Below are positions 27,799 through 36,595 of a stretch of DNA of 64,000 nt, in pieces. The translations under genes were made by a program, and so were the position numbers. Numbering within the stretch: position 1 is the first letter of the stretch; the number at the start of each line of letters is the position of its first letter. The DNA is from Bacillus sp. Cs-700 (GTDB taxonomy: Bacteria > Bacillota > Bacilli > Bacillales > Guptibacillaceae): contig NZ_CP041063.1 in NCBI RefSeq assembly GCF_011082085.1, positions 3,458,001-3,522,000 on the forward strand, in the 5' to 3' direction. The notes under the pieces were generated by a model. That model did no database searches. It saw only the letters and a program-made list of their open reading frames with translations, and was not told the DNA's origin.

Positions 27799-28326
27799 CT
27801 AGCGAAGCCTGTCGACAAATTGATTAGTTGAGATGGTGTTCGCAAACCATTGAAGCGTATAATTATGATGTTGAATCATTTGTGAAGCCTTTAAAATCGG
27901 CGTATCCCAGGTACTATGTGCATCTTCAATTAAATATGTAGAAAAGCCTTTAGAGTGTGCACTTCGGCATGTTGTATCAATACAAATTTCTGTTTGAATG
28001 CCGGCGATGAGTAAATTTTGGATCCCTTTGTTATGGAGGTGTTCTTCAAGCGTCGTTTCGTAAAAGGAATCGGGTGTCGTTTTCTGAATCACGATATCGT
28101 CTTTTTCAACAGATAGAAAAGGATGAAGCTTCCAGTTTTCGCTCTGCCGCTGTAGATCTAATCCTTTGGACTCGTGTTGTATGTAGAAGATGGGCATGTG
28201 TTTCGATTTAGCAGATGCAATCAATTTTTTGAGATTGTATAAAAGCTTTGCATCATGATAGACGGATGCTCCGCGTTGAAACATACGATTTTGAACATCA
28301 ATAATGAGAAGTGCAGTTGCTTGCAA
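27799..28326 (-). CDS. Isochorismatase-family cysteine hydrolase
   Basis: A 175-residue hydrolase with the expected triad: Asp10 in ALLIIDVQN, Lys in VIQKTTPDSFY, and Cys in AGIQTEICIDTT. Members hydrolyse amides or vinyl ethers (nicotinamide, isochorismate, carbamoyl compounds); this short form is of unknown specificity. An ORF extends further upstream, but the TTG at 28326 is preferred because GGAGGGGGAG lies 6 bases before it and the domain begins there. It is divergent from ohr. Confidence 0.85.
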   Translation of the reverse strand: MQATALLIIDVQNRMFQRGASVYHDAKLLYNLKKLIASAKSKHMPIFYIQHESKGLDLQRQSENWKLHPFLSVEKDDIVIQKTTPDSFYETTLEEHLHNKGIQNLLIAGIQTEICIDTTCRSAHSKGFSTYLIEDAHSTWDTPILKASQMIQHHNYTLQWFANTISTNQFVDRLR

Positions 28327-28348
28327 AAATATCTCCCCCTCCAAAATA

Positions 28349-28362
28349 AGAACAAGTGTTCT
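28349..28362. promoter_or_regulatory. Palindromic site in the ohr/isochorismatase divergent region
   Basis: AGAACA-AG-TGTTCT, with flanking AATA/TATT symmetry, lies just upstream of the isochorismatase gene. It could be a repressor operator; no regulator gene is adjacent. Confidence 0.3.
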
Positions 28363-28435
28363 GTTATTAATAATACGCTTATCAAAAGAAAAATTCAATC
28401 TGTATTTGAAAAAAACATTCATTGGCACTATGAAT

Positions 28436-28461
28436 GTTTAAAACAGGTAAAAAAAGGGGAC
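28436..28461 (+). promoter_or_regulatory. Possible sigma-B-like promoter of ohr
   Basis: GTTTAA (28436-28441) is a perfect sigma-B -35 element. After 14 bases comes GGGGAC (28456-28461), a degenerate -10. B. subtilis ohrB is sigma-B controlled. Confidence 0.4.
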
Positions 28462-28499
28462 ATTTCAGTTGTATGCAAATTAGAAGGAGCTGATATTGA

Positions 28500-28919
28500 A
28501 TGAGTAATGTAATGTTTACTTCACAAGCAACTGCAGAAGGCGGACGTAATGGACAAGTTAAATCTTCGGACGGTTTAATTGACTTAAATCTTGTTATGCC
28601 AACAGAGAAATCAAGCGAAACAGGCTCAAATCCTGAGCAACTGTTTGCTGCTGCTTATGCCGCTTGCTATGATGGTGCATTAAACCTTGTGGCATCCAAG
28701 AAAAAAATGGACATTGATTCAAAAATCACAGCAGACGTTAGCTTGTTGAAAGATGAAGCAGATAATGGCTTCAAAATTGGCGCAGCCCTTACTGTAGAAA
28801 TTAAAGGTGTTAGCCAGGAAGACGCAGAAATGTTAGCAAAAGAAGCTCACAAAGTATGTCCATACTCTAAGGCAACACGAGGCAATATTGACGTAGAAAT
28901 TAACGCAAAAGCTGTCTAA
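28500..28919 (+). CDS. ohrB: Organic hydroperoxide resistance protein (Ohr family)
   Basis: A 139-residue OsmC/Ohr-fold peroxidase that reduces organic hydroperoxides using a cysteine pair. The catalytic Cys56 is in AACYDGALN and the resolving Cys120 in KVCPYSKATRGN. Length and motifs fit Ohr rather than OsmC. No ohrR lies next to it and a sigma-B-like promoter is seen upstream, which is why ohrB is preferred over ohrA; the choice is an inference. GAAGGAG precedes the ATG. Confidence 0.88.
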   Translation: MSNVMFTSQATAEGGRNGQVKSSDGLIDLNLVMPTEKSSETGSNPEQLFAAAYAACYDGALNLVASKKKMDIDSKITADVSLLKDEADNGFKIGAALTVEIKGVSQEDAEMLAKEAHKVCPYSKATRGNIDVEINAKAV

Positions 28920-28924
28920 TAGCT

Positions 28925-28962
28925 AAAAGCCGTTCTCCAACTAGTTGGAGAACGGCTTTTTT
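28925..28962. terminator. Strong hairpin terminator
   Basis: A perfect stem (AGCCGTTCTCCAAC pairing with GTTGGAGAACGGCT) flanked by A and T runs. Confidence 0.9.
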
Positions 28963-29001
28963 ATTAAAAGACTGATCTTAAACGAAGAAAAATCGCTTAA
29001 G

Positions 29002-29835
29002 TTATTTCTGAAATTCAATATCTTCCGGAAGTTCTGTTACATCTGCATCGTTAAAGAATGTCTTTGAGAGGTCGCGGATTGTACCGTCTTCGAGCATTTC
29101 TTCAATAACGCCATTCACCTTTGAAATGAGTTCTTCGTTTTCTTTATTCATCAATAGTCCACCTTCACTCGGCATGTACTGAATATCAGGGTGAATGGTA
29201 AGGTTAAGTTCAGGGAAGGCTGCTAGAGCCAATCGCTGTAAATAGACATCATTTAAAATAACATCCGTTCTGCCGTTATCAACATCACGAAGGTACTGTT
29301 CATTTGTAGCGTTATCGTAGATGACTTCTTCAGCGCCTTTTTCTTTTGCAAGCTTCATAAAGTTTGTTGTCGCAGCACCAGCTGCTTTTTTGCCTTCCAA
29401 ATCGTTAATGGAGTCAATCCCAGAAAGATCATCAGCCCGTACAATCGCTGTTCCGTAAGAATGTTTGTATGGGGTAGACAGGGCGAATTTTTCTTTACGC
29501 TCTTCTGTAATGCCAATATCGTTAGCGGCCATGTCAACTTTTCCCGTTTGTACAGCCGTCAACATTCCATCAAAGCCCATTTCAACAAATTCAACTTTTA
29601 AATCCAGACGGTTAGCCAATTCTTTTACGATTTCAACGTCGAAACCAGTTAAGTCATTTGTTTCTTGCTCGTGATAAGAAGTTGGGTAAAGGGTGCCAGA
29701 TGTTGCCACTTCAATTGTTCCCTTATCCTGGATTTCTCCCCATGTCGTTTGTTCCTCTTCTTTCGCATTATTGTTGCCACATGCTGCTAGTACTCCAAGT
29801 AAGACTAGCAATAAAAGCATTTGCTTTAATTTCAT
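29002..29835 (-). CDS. Amino acid ABC transporter substrate-binding lipoprotein (orphan)
   Basis: A 277-residue family 3 solute-binding lipoprotein: signal peptide with lipobox VLAAC (Cys about 19), then the periplasmic-binding fold with GFDVEIVKELANRL, VEMGFDGMLTAVQTGKVDMAANDIGITEERKEK and PSEGGLLMNKENEEL. It is similar to cystine/polar amino acid receptors (TcyJ/TcyK-like). No permease or ATPase gene lies nearby, so it must use a transporter encoded elsewhere. Confidence 0.88.
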   Translation of the reverse strand: MKLKQMLLLLVLLGVLAACGNNNAKEEEQTTWGEIQDKGTIEVATSGTLYPTSYHEQETNDLTGFDVEIVKELANRLDLKVEFVEMGFDGMLTAVQTGKVDMAANDIGITEERKEKFALSTPYKHSYGTAIVRADDLSGIDSINDLEGKKAAGAATTNFMKLAKEKGAEEVIYDNATNEQYLRDVDNGRTDVILNDVYLQRLALAAFPELNLTIHPDIQYMPSEGGLLMNKENEELISKVNGVIEEMLEDGTIRDLSKTFFNDADVTELPEDIEFQK

Positions 29836-30109
29836 CTAGTATTTCCCCCTTTTTAGTCAGAGCTTTACCATAGCAAATCTTCCCGCATTCTAGCAAACGA
29901 TTTAGACTAAATTTTGTTAAGTAGATTGGAGGCGAGTGTCGATTCGTATGCGTCCTGGCACAAACTAATAATGAAAAATAAGCAAGATAAAAAATGTGCA
30001 AGCGACGGGCATAAGAACTAGTTTAGTTTATGAATGAGAGGGTAACAGGACCATATCGAACCCCCTGAGAATTCTGTGGGTTATTCAATAATGGAAGGGG
30101 TATGAAGCT

Positions 30110-30343
30110 TTGAAACAATCGGTCGGAAGTTGTACGCACCGATACTCGGTCGTGCAACACCAAACAAAAATGGCGATTGAACATTCCAAGCGCTTGTCTA
30201 AAAAGAAAGTAGATGTTCGTAGGATATCTCAAATGACTGGATTTTCAGAAGAACAGATTCTTGAATCGATGGAATTTGGTGATCCCGATTTTAAAGTTGA
30301 ACGTCCGACGCTTCCAAAACAACATATCCATTTGGACCTATAA
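30110..30343 (+). CDS. Small hypothetical protein with helical, HTH-like C-terminus
   Basis: A 77-residue basic protein starting at TTG, with GGAAGGGG about 10 bases upstream and a terminator after it. The segment VDVRRISQMTGFSEEQILESMEFG could form a short HTH-like helical pair, but no family is recognised and DNA binding is speculative. The upstream region holds an imperfect hairpin (about 30058-30083). Confidence 0.5.
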   Translation: MKQSVGSCTHRYSVVQHQTKMAIEHSKRLSKKKVDVRRISQMTGFSEEQILESMEFGDPDFKVERPTLPKQHIHLDL

Positions 30344-30365
30344 TGTAAACGTCTTGCAAATGAGT

Positions 30366-30401
30366 GAGCCTGCTTAGGTGTTAAAAGCAGGCTTTTTTTT
30401 G
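30366..30401 (+). terminator. Hairpin terminator
   Basis: AGCCTGCTT pairs with AAGCAGGCT, followed by eight T in total. Confidence 0.9.
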
Positions 30402-30529
30402 TGATGTCTGATAAAAGGGAAAAGTTGGTTAGTTTCGTAGCTAGTTGGGTACAAGATAGACATAGAAAAATGAATTATTCTTGATTGAGAGTTGAGGAAA
30501 AATAACTTTCAATCTGAAAGGAGAGGTGT

Positions 30530-32119
30530 ATGAAAGAAAAGAAAAATCAAAAAGTAAATTCAGTATTTTGGATATCGGGCTTAGTCATATTCGTGCTCGT
30601 CATATGGGGAGCTCTTGTTCCTCAATCCTTCTCATCTGTCGCAAGTTCAGTCTATTCATTTACAACGAATGCATTTGGCTGGTTTTATTTATTGGCTGTT
30701 ATTTTCTTTGTGCTGTTTTGCTTCTATCTAGCGATTAGTAAGTATGGAAAAATTCGCTTAGGTGATGATGAGGAGAAACCAGAATATCCCTTTTTCACAT
30801 GGATTGGCATGTTGTTTAGTGCAGGTTTTGGGGTTGGTCTTGTCTTCTGGGGTGTCGCAGAGCCGATGACGCATTTCGCAAACCCTCCAACTGGCTTTGG
30901 GGTTGGAGGTGAGACGGAGCAAGCAGCAAAGCTTGCCATGCGGTATTCATTTTTCCATTGGGGCATTCACCAGTGGTCTGTATTTACAGTTGTCGGTCTT
31001 GTGATGGCATATTTCCAGTATCGGAAAGGTCGCAGAAGTTTGATCAGTGAAACGATTTCGAGTGGATCGAATACTAATGAAAAATCATCTTGGAAAAAAG
31101 TGATCAATATCCTTGCTGTTATTGCTACTGTAATGGGTGTTGCCACATCGCTTGGATTTGGTATTTTGCAGATTAATGGGGGCTTAGATTATATGTATGG
31201 GCTTCCTCAAAATGGTATGGTTCAAATCGCTATTACCGCCATTCTTTTTCTCTTATATATGGCTTCTTCGACAACAGGACTTAACAAAGGCATCAAGTAT
31301 TTGAGTAATTTAAATCTTGCCCTTGCTCTTCTACTGATGTTGTTTATTCTTTTCCTTGGGCCAACGGTATTTATTCTTGAAAGCTTTACGCTTGCACTTG
31401 GAGGGTACATTCAGAAGTTTATTGAAATGAGCTTCTTTATGACGCCATATCAAGGAGGATCATGGGTGAAGGAATGGACCGTCTTTTATTGGGCGTGGGT
31501 CATTGCGTGGTCACCCTTTATTGGGGCTTTCGTTGCCCGCGTTTCAAAAGGACGAACTATTCGTGAAATGATTTTTGGCGTATTGATTGTTCCTCCATTC
31601 ATTGCGATGGTATGGATAGCCGTATTTGGTGGAGCGGCTTTTCATCTGGACCTGTTTCAAGGTACAGCCATCGCAGACGCTGTAAATAATGATGTAACAA
31701 GTGCTTTATTTGTGACCTTAGAGCAATTTCCACTCACTCAGGTGTTATCCATCTTGTCACTGTTTCTAATCTGTGTTTTTCTTGTTACTTCCGCTGATTC
31801 AGCTACGTTTGTTCTCGGGATGATGACTTCAGATGGTAACTTAAATCCTTCTCTCTTCTCAAAGCTTGTGTGGGGCACCTTGATTGCCGCCATTACAGCA
31901 GTCTTAATTATTAGTAGCGGGCTACAGGGGCTTCAGACGGCTTCACTTGTGGCAGCTTTACCATTTACGGTGATCTTACTCATCATGTGCATGAACCTTT
32001 TTAAATCGCTACGTAAAGAAGTAAGAGTAGCAAATAGGAAGCGAGAGCAAACATTATTGAAAAAAGCAGCTGAAGCAACGAAAGAGAAGAAAGAACATCG
32101 ACAAAAACAATCTTCTTAA
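30530..32119 (+). CDS. opuD: BCCT family betaine/choline transporter (OpuD-like)
   Basis: A 529-residue secondary transporter with about 12 helices. Family markers are FGVGLVFWGVAEPMTHF and the block WTVFYWAWVIAWSPFIGAFVARVSKGRTIREM, which contains the Trp-rich substrate site of the BCCT family. The C-terminus is a charged cytoplasmic tail with many Lys and Glu, often the osmosensing part. It probably imports glycine betaine by sodium or proton symport for osmoprotection. AAAGGAGAGG precedes the ATG. Monocistronic. The opuD name is by similarity; betL or betT are alternatives. Confidence 0.9.
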   Translation: MKEKKNQKVNSVFWISGLVIFVLVIWGALVPQSFSSVASSVYSFTTNAFGWFYLLAVIFFVLFCFYLAISKYGKIRLGDDEEKPEYPFFTWIGMLFSAGFGVGLVFWGVAEPMTHFANPPTGFGVGGETEQAAKLAMRYSFFHWGIHQWSVFTVVGLVMAYFQYRKGRRSLISETISSGSNTNEKSSWKKVINILAVIATVMGVATSLGFGILQINGGLDYMYGLPQNGMVQIAITAILFLLYMASSTTGLNKGIKYLSNLNLALALLLMLFILFLGPTVFILESFTLALGGYIQKFIEMSFFMTPYQGGSWVKEWTVFYWAWVIAWSPFIGAFVARVSKGRTIREMIFGVLIVPPFIAMVWIAVFGGAAFHLDLFQGTAIADAVNNDVTSALFVTLEQFPLTQVLSILSLFLICVFLVTSADSATFVLGMMTSDGNLNPSLFSKLVWGTLIAAITAVLIISSGLQGLQTASLVAALPFTVILLIMCMNLFKSLRKEVRVANRKREQTLLKKAAEATKEKKEHRQKQSS

Positions 32120-32253
32120 CAAGTTATTCAATAGAAAAGTTTTTTCATGTATCTATCTTGTCTCTTATTCTTGTAGACTAGTAGTAAGGGTGTGCTTGAA
32201 AAATAGTGAGATAGAGTTAATTTCACGAAGTTGTGAAAGAAAGAGGATTGAGA

Positions 32254-32607
32254 ATGTCAGATCTATTATGGATTACGTATCTCGGAATATTAGGAGCCCC
32301 AGCGATAGGGTTTTTATTAAAAGGGAAATACAAAACAATTGCGATGAAAGTTGATTTTATCGTCTCATGTATGACATGGACTGGTTTATTTGGATATGTA
32401 ACGAGTATAAGTATAGGACCAACTCTACTATGGAAAATTGTTTTCGTGGTCGGAATTGTGTGGGATCTCCTATTTGTGATTTATATCGACCAAAGTGATG
32501 AAGCGATTGAGGGATTGAGTGAGAAAACAGTGAAAGCTACAACAGTCGTATTCTCAATTTTGATGCTCCTACCACTATATTATGGGCTCTTTCGCTATGC
32601 TTTTTAA
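32254..32607 (+). CDS. Four-TM hypothetical membrane protein
   Basis: A 117-residue very hydrophobic protein with four predicted helices and an acidic loop (DQSDEAIEGLSEK) between the third and fourth. No family recognised. The ATG at 32254 is chosen because AGAGG lies 7 bases upstream; an in-frame GTG seven codons earlier lacks a site. A strong terminator follows. Confidence 0.65.
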   Translation: MSDLLWITYLGILGAPAIGFLLKGKYKTIAMKVDFIVSCMTWTGLFGYVTSISIGPTLLWKIVFVVGIVWDLLFVIYIDQSDEAIEGLSEKTVKATTVVFSILMLLPLYYGLFRYAF

Positions 32608-32632
32608 AGGGATCTTAACTGTGTGTAGAAAG

Positions 32633-32667
32633 AAAAAGGCGCGTTCCCCAAGGGGAACGCGCCTTTC
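32633..32667. terminator. Bidirectional hairpin terminator
   Basis: AAAGGCGCGTTCCCC pairs with GGGGAACGCGCCTTT around AA, between convergent genes. Confidence 0.9.
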
Positions 32668-32676
32668 GTATGCGGA

Positions 32677-33486
32677 CTAGCCAAGTGCTACATCGAGAAC
32701 CATCATGACGGAGAAACCAATCATAAGTGACATGGAAGCAATTTGAACATTCCCTTTCTCTTGAGAACCAGGAATGATTTCTTTTGCTACTACAAAAATC
32801 ATCGCACCAGCTGCAAAGCTCAACGCATACGGTAAGAGGGGTTGAATGTAAATGACAGCAAGTGCCCCAACAACAGCTGAAATAGGCTCAACAGCCCCTG
32901 ATAGCTGTCCGTAGAAAAAGCTTTTTGCTTTAGACATACCGTCACCTCGAAGTGGTACAGAGACGGCGGTACCTTCAGGAATGTTTTGAATTCCAATTCC
33001 AATCGCAAGTGCAATGGCACCGGCAAGTGTTGAGCTCGAAAACTCTGCAGCTACAGCACCGAATGCGACACCAATAGCAAGACCTTCAGGAATGTTGTGC
33101 ATCGTAATGGAGAAAACAAGCATTGCGGTACGGTGTTTTGCTTTTTTATCTTTAATGTCTTTAAAATACAAATCTTCATTAATATGTGGCAAGATACGAT
33201 CAACGAGAAGAAGGAAAAACCCTCCTAATAGAAAACCAACAACTGCCGGAATATACCCAGGTACTCCCTGTTGTTCAGCCATCTCTATCCCAGGGCTAAG
33301 CAGGGACCAAAAGCTTGCTGCGATCATAACGCCTCCCGCAAATGCAAGCATGCCATCAAAGACTTTTTGATTAACAGTTCTTGTGAAAAATACAAATGAT
33401 GCCCCAAGTGCAGTGGCGCCCCATGTAAACATCGTAAAAAGGAATGCCTGTGAGACAGGGCTTAATCCAACAATCCAATCACCCAT
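32677..33486 (-). CDS. ZIP family metal transporter
   Basis: A 269-residue membrane protein with eight predicted helices. The binuclear metal-site motifs of bacterial ZIP proteins are present: SITMHNIPEGLAIG in helix 4 and GIQNIPEGTAVS in helix 5. A His-containing loop (KDKKAKHRTAM) precedes helix 4. It is similar to GufA-type and B. bronchiseptica ZIP proteins that take up zinc and other divalent ions. Monocistronic; no Zur box was recognised in the 180 bases upstream. Confidence 0.9.
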   Translation of the reverse strand: MGDWIVGLSPVSQAFLFTMFTWGATALGASFVFFTRTVNQKVFDGMLAFAGGVMIAASFWSLLSPGIEMAEQQGVPGYIPAVVGFLLGGFFLLLVDRILPHINEDLYFKDIKDKKAKHRTAMLVFSITMHNIPEGLAIGVAFGAVAAEFSSSTLAGAIALAIGIGIQNIPEGTAVSVPLRGDGMSKAKSFFYGQLSGAVEPISAVVGALAVIYIQPLLPYALSFAAGAMIFVVAKEIIPGSQEKGNVQIASMSLMIGFSVMMVLDVALG

Positions 33487-33634
33487 GAGTAAACTCTCCT
33501 TCTAAGAATCTATCTATACTTTCCTATCATCATATTTTTTGCCTTTAGGAAAAATCTATACACTCAAGTCTAATCCGACTGTTGGTAACTGTCAACATAC
33601 GTGAATCATAGGAAGTGTTTAATAATCAATTTAA

Positions 33635-33662
33635 AAAAGCCCGGCAATTGTGCCGGGCTTTG
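33635..33662 (-). terminator. Hairpin terminator
   Basis: AAGCCCGGCA pairs with TGCCGGGCTT around ATTG, following the thioredoxin-like gene on the minus strand. Confidence 0.85.
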
Positions 33663-33667
33663 TAAAA

Positions 33668-34240
33668 CTATTTTGTAACGGTCACCGATTGACTTAGCAT
33701 AGCTAGCATGTCGTCCTTGATGTGCTTCCACATGTCATGATCCGTTGTAAATCGTTCAGTGGTTTCACTAATAAATGAGAGGAACGCCTTCTTAAAGTTT
33801 GGATCGCCCTTTGGTGGAAGTGATTGTTTTGCTCGATCCACATAGGCTTGGACTTCTGGAGCACGTGGTCCCCATTTTCCAACTTCACGGCCTTCTGAAT
33901 CAATCAATACAATAATCGGAATCGATCTTGCTGTTCCATTTGTTAAGTATTGATCCATCAGTTCAAGGTGATTGTCACGAATAAAGTATGCACTTTCAAT
34001 TAAAGCTTCATCAGCCATACGCATAAAAATAGGGAGGTTAACCATTGCATCACCGCACCAGTCAGCTGTTAGGACAAGAGCACGGAGCTTTTCAGATTGA
34101 AGAGAATGAAGAAATTCAAGGTCATCTCTTTCCAGAGTAACATGATTATAAATGGTTAATAAATCTTCTCGATGTTCGTCCATACTATGAATGTATTGTT
34201 GCATGGACATGCCCCTATCAAACCAATTTGTTAGATCCAT
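33668..34240 (-). CDS. Thioredoxin-like protein with single-Cys ADWCGDA motif
   Basis: A 190-residue protein of the thioredoxin_9 type. The active-site region reads LTADWCGDAMVNLPIF, so only the first Cys of the usual CxxC is present, followed by the cis-Pro region SIPIIVLID. Homologues with WCGDC or WCGDA occur in Bacillus; a single Cys argues against simple disulfide reductase activity and for glutathione/bacillithiol-type or chaperone chemistry. The N-terminal 40 residues are helical. Monocistronic. Confidence 0.82.
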   Translation of the reverse strand: MDLTNWFDRGMSMQQYIHSMDEHREDLLTIYNHVTLERDDLEFLHSLQSEKLRALVLTADWCGDAMVNLPIFMRMADEALIESAYFIRDNHLELMDQYLTNGTARSIPIIVLIDSEGREVGKWGPRAPEVQAYVDRAKQSLPPKGDPNFKKAFLSFISETTERFTTDHDMWKHIKDDMLAMLSQSVTVTK

Positions 34241-34400
34241 TGATGGCCCTCCTTTATTTGCATTCTTCCATAATTAATTATACTACGAAAAAGCCTGGAA
34301 ATCCTTTTTATCATAGAATAGCCTTTTCGTATGAAAGCATATCAATAGTGACATAACCTACGCTGTGATATAATTGAGTCACATAAAGGAAGTGATAAAA

Positions 34401-34958
34401 GTGAATTCTGTTGGAGCGATTCAAAGTATAAAACAGATTGAGATATTAAAGAAAGCCTTAATAAAGCGATCGAAGCGCGATTATTTACTGTTTATTTTCA
34501 GTATTAATACGGGACTTCGTTTAACCCCACTGTTGCATCTCACTCTCAATCATGTGATGAAGGATGAATCGTACAATGAATTCTTAGAATCCTCTATTAC
34601 CGAAACAACAGATATATACCTCAATTCAGAAGTGAAACGCGCTCTTACGCTTTATGTGAATGAGCATCCTTCAAATGATAACTTTTACCTTTTTCATACG
34701 AAAAAAGATCCTACTCATCCAATTACAAGACAGCAGGTTCATCGCATCTTATCTCAAGCGGGAAAAGATGCCGGACTGGAGCATCCAATTAGCTTTCATA
34801 GTTTAAGAAAAACGTTTGGTTATCATGCGTTTCAACAGGGAGTAGCCGTATCTCTCATTCAAAAAATTTATGGACATGCGACGAGAAGTGAAACATTAAA
34901 ATATATCGGTATAAATTCTGAGCAAATTCCGAAACTGAAGATTGATGTACATTTATAG
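34401..34958 (+). CDS. Minimal tyrosine recombinase/integrase (YoeC-like), stand-alone
   Basis: A 185-residue site-specific recombinase consisting of almost only the catalytic domain. The active-site residues are present: Arg in NTGLRLTPLLHL, His-x-x-Arg in FHSLRKTFGYH, His in IYGHATR and the nucleophile Tyr in LKYIGI. The usual N-terminal core-binding domain is missing. The GTG at 34401 has AAAGGAAG about 9 bases upstream. It ends 15 bases before an antiporter gene and no attachment site or phage gene is visible, so it looks like a domesticated gene resembling B. subtilis YoeC. Confidence 0.85.
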   Translation: MNSVGAIQSIKQIEILKKALIKRSKRDYLLFIFSINTGLRLTPLLHLTLNHVMKDESYNEFLESSITETTDIYLNSEVKRALTLYVNEHPSNDNFYLFHTKKDPTHPITRQQVHRILSQAGKDAGLEHPISFHSLRKTFGYHAFQQGVAVSLIQKIYGHATRSETLKYIGINSEQIPKLKIDVHL

Positions 34959-34973
34959 AAGGGAGGAAGATCA

Positions 34974-36446
34974 ATGGATACGAATGCAGTAATTTTATTC
35001 AGCGCCATCTTTTTAATCGGTGGTGTCCTGATGGCCAAATTTTCTTCCCGGTTAGGTGTCCCGGCACTTGTCTTGTTTATTATCGTGGGAATGATTACAG
35101 GAAGCGATGGACTTGGATATATTTATTTTGATAATGCTTCACTTACGCAGTCACTTGGTATATTAGCTCTTGTATTGATCTTGTTTGATGGTGGCTTACA
35201 AACAGAATGGCGTCGTACGAAAGCCGTTCTTCCTATTTCATTGTCTCTCGCAACAGCAGGCGTTCTTATTACTTCAGGGTTATTTGGTGTTGCTGCCAAA
35301 ATGATTTTGGATGTGAATTGGAATGAAGCGCTACTCTTAGGTGCGATTGTAGGTTCAACAGATGCAGCGGCGGTCTTTGCCGTCTTGAAAGGGAAGAACA
35401 TTAAGCGGAAGTTGCAATCGACCCTTGAAGCAGAGTCAGGCTCGAATGATCCAATGGCTATGTTTTTAACGCTTACGTTATTACAGCTTGCCATTGGCGA
35501 AACTGCCTTTGGTGCGTCTGTCATCCTGTCGTTCTTCTGGCAAATGGGCGCTGGACTATTACTAGGTGTCTTGTTTGGCTACGCGGCCTCATGGGCGATG
35601 AAGAATATTGAGTTAGGTTCAAACGGGTTATACCCTGTTTTTTCAATTGCGATTGCCTTAATTACATATAGCGCAACAGATTTAGTCAACGCAAGCGGAC
35701 TGCTTGCCGTGTATGCTGCTGCCCTTGTACTTGGTAATACGAAAAGTCTTCCATACGGTCAAACCATTTTCCGCTTCCATGATGGAATCGCGTGGATGAT
35801 GCAAATCTTAATGTTTATTATGCTAGGTCTCCTTGTTAATCCTTCTGAACTATTCTCAACCTGGATTGTCTTAAAAGGGCTAGCTCTCTCGTTTATTTTG
35901 ATTGTAATTGCTCGTCCAATTGCTGTTTTTCTTTCAAGTATTCCGTTTAAGTTCACACTTAAAGAAAAAACCTTTCTTTCTTGGGCAGGATTGCGAGGGG
36001 CGGTGCCAATTGTGTTAGCGACTTTCCCGCTGTTAGAAGGATTAGAAAATAGCCAGCTTTTCTTTAACCTCATTTTCTTTATTGTGCTAACTTCTGCCCT
36101 TGTACAAGGAGCTACTATCCCTCTTATCGGAAAAAAATTAGGGCTAACTGGACCAGAAGTCCATGTGCCTTCTCATTCACTAGAACTCGTATCATCAACA
36201 ACGGTTAACGCCGAGATGATTCCTTATACCATTAGGCCATCTTCTAAATTAATTGGAAAAGAGTTATCCGATATATCATTTCCAGATAAAGTGCTCGTTA
36301 GTGCAATTATTCGCCGAGATGAATTGATCGCACCTTCTGGAGATACGAAAATAAAAGTGAATGATGTACTCTATATTCTTGTTGAAAATCAAAAGAAATC
36401 GGAGCTTGAAAAGGTACTGGGGATCCGAAAGACAATCGGCGGCTAA
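34974..36446 (+). CDS. Cation/proton antiporter, CPA1 family with TrkA-C domain
   Basis: A 490-residue membrane antiporter with about 12 to 13 helices. The ion-site motif ESGSNDPMAMF and the following WAGLRGAVPIVLAT block are typical of CPA1 K+/Na+:H+ antiporters (NhaP2/CvrA type). The last about 80 residues (IRPSSKLIGKELSDISFPDKVL...GDTKIKVNDVLYILV) form a cytosolic TrkA-C regulatory domain that often binds nucleotides. Role: potassium or sodium efflux and pH balance. GGGAGG precedes the ATG; only 15 bases separate it from the recombinase gene, so cotranscription is likely. Confidence 0.9.
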   Translation: MDTNAVILFSAIFLIGGVLMAKFSSRLGVPALVLFIIVGMITGSDGLGYIYFDNASLTQSLGILALVLILFDGGLQTEWRRTKAVLPISLSLATAGVLITSGLFGVAAKMILDVNWNEALLLGAIVGSTDAAAVFAVLKGKNIKRKLQSTLEAESGSNDPMAMFLTLTLLQLAIGETAFGASVILSFFWQMGAGLLLGVLFGYAASWAMKNIELGSNGLYPVFSIAIALITYSATDLVNASGLLAVYAAALVLGNTKSLPYGQTIFRFHDGIAWMMQILMFIMLGLLVNPSELFSTWIVLKGLALSFILIVIARPIAVFLSSIPFKFTLKEKTFLSWAGLRGAVPIVLATFPLLEGLENSQLFFNLIFFIVLTSALVQGATIPLIGKKLGLTGPEVHVPSHSLELVSSTTVNAEMIPYTIRPSSKLIGKELSDISFPDKVLVSAIIRRDELIAPSGDTKIKVNDVLYILVENQKKSELEKVLGIRKTIGG

Positions 36447-36458
36447 CAAAAAAGTTTT

Positions 36459-36495
36459 GAACGAAGGGGCTCTGCAGTGCAGAGCCCCTTCGTTC
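36459..36495 (+). terminator. Strong hairpin terminator
   Basis: A stem of about 17 base pairs (GAACGAAGGGGCTCTGCA with its complement ending in CTTCGTTC) follows the antiporter gene. Confidence 0.85.
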
Positions 36496-36595
36496 GTTTC
36501 ATTCACATAAAGTTAGGGAAAATTCCTCCTAAATCATTCGCATCATTTATACAACAAAACGATTATCTAACAATGAAGAAAGAAGGTCATCGATC

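Noticed and set aside
34374-34958. Integrated mobile element around the tyrosine recombinase
   Set aside because: No flanking direct repeats, tRNA gene, phage genes or composition shift are visible; only the recombinase itself is present.
35123-35524. A 133-codon open frame antisense to the CPA1 antiporter gene
   Set aside because: It lies wholly inside a well-supported gene, has no ribosome binding site and a composition typical of a reverse-frame shadow.
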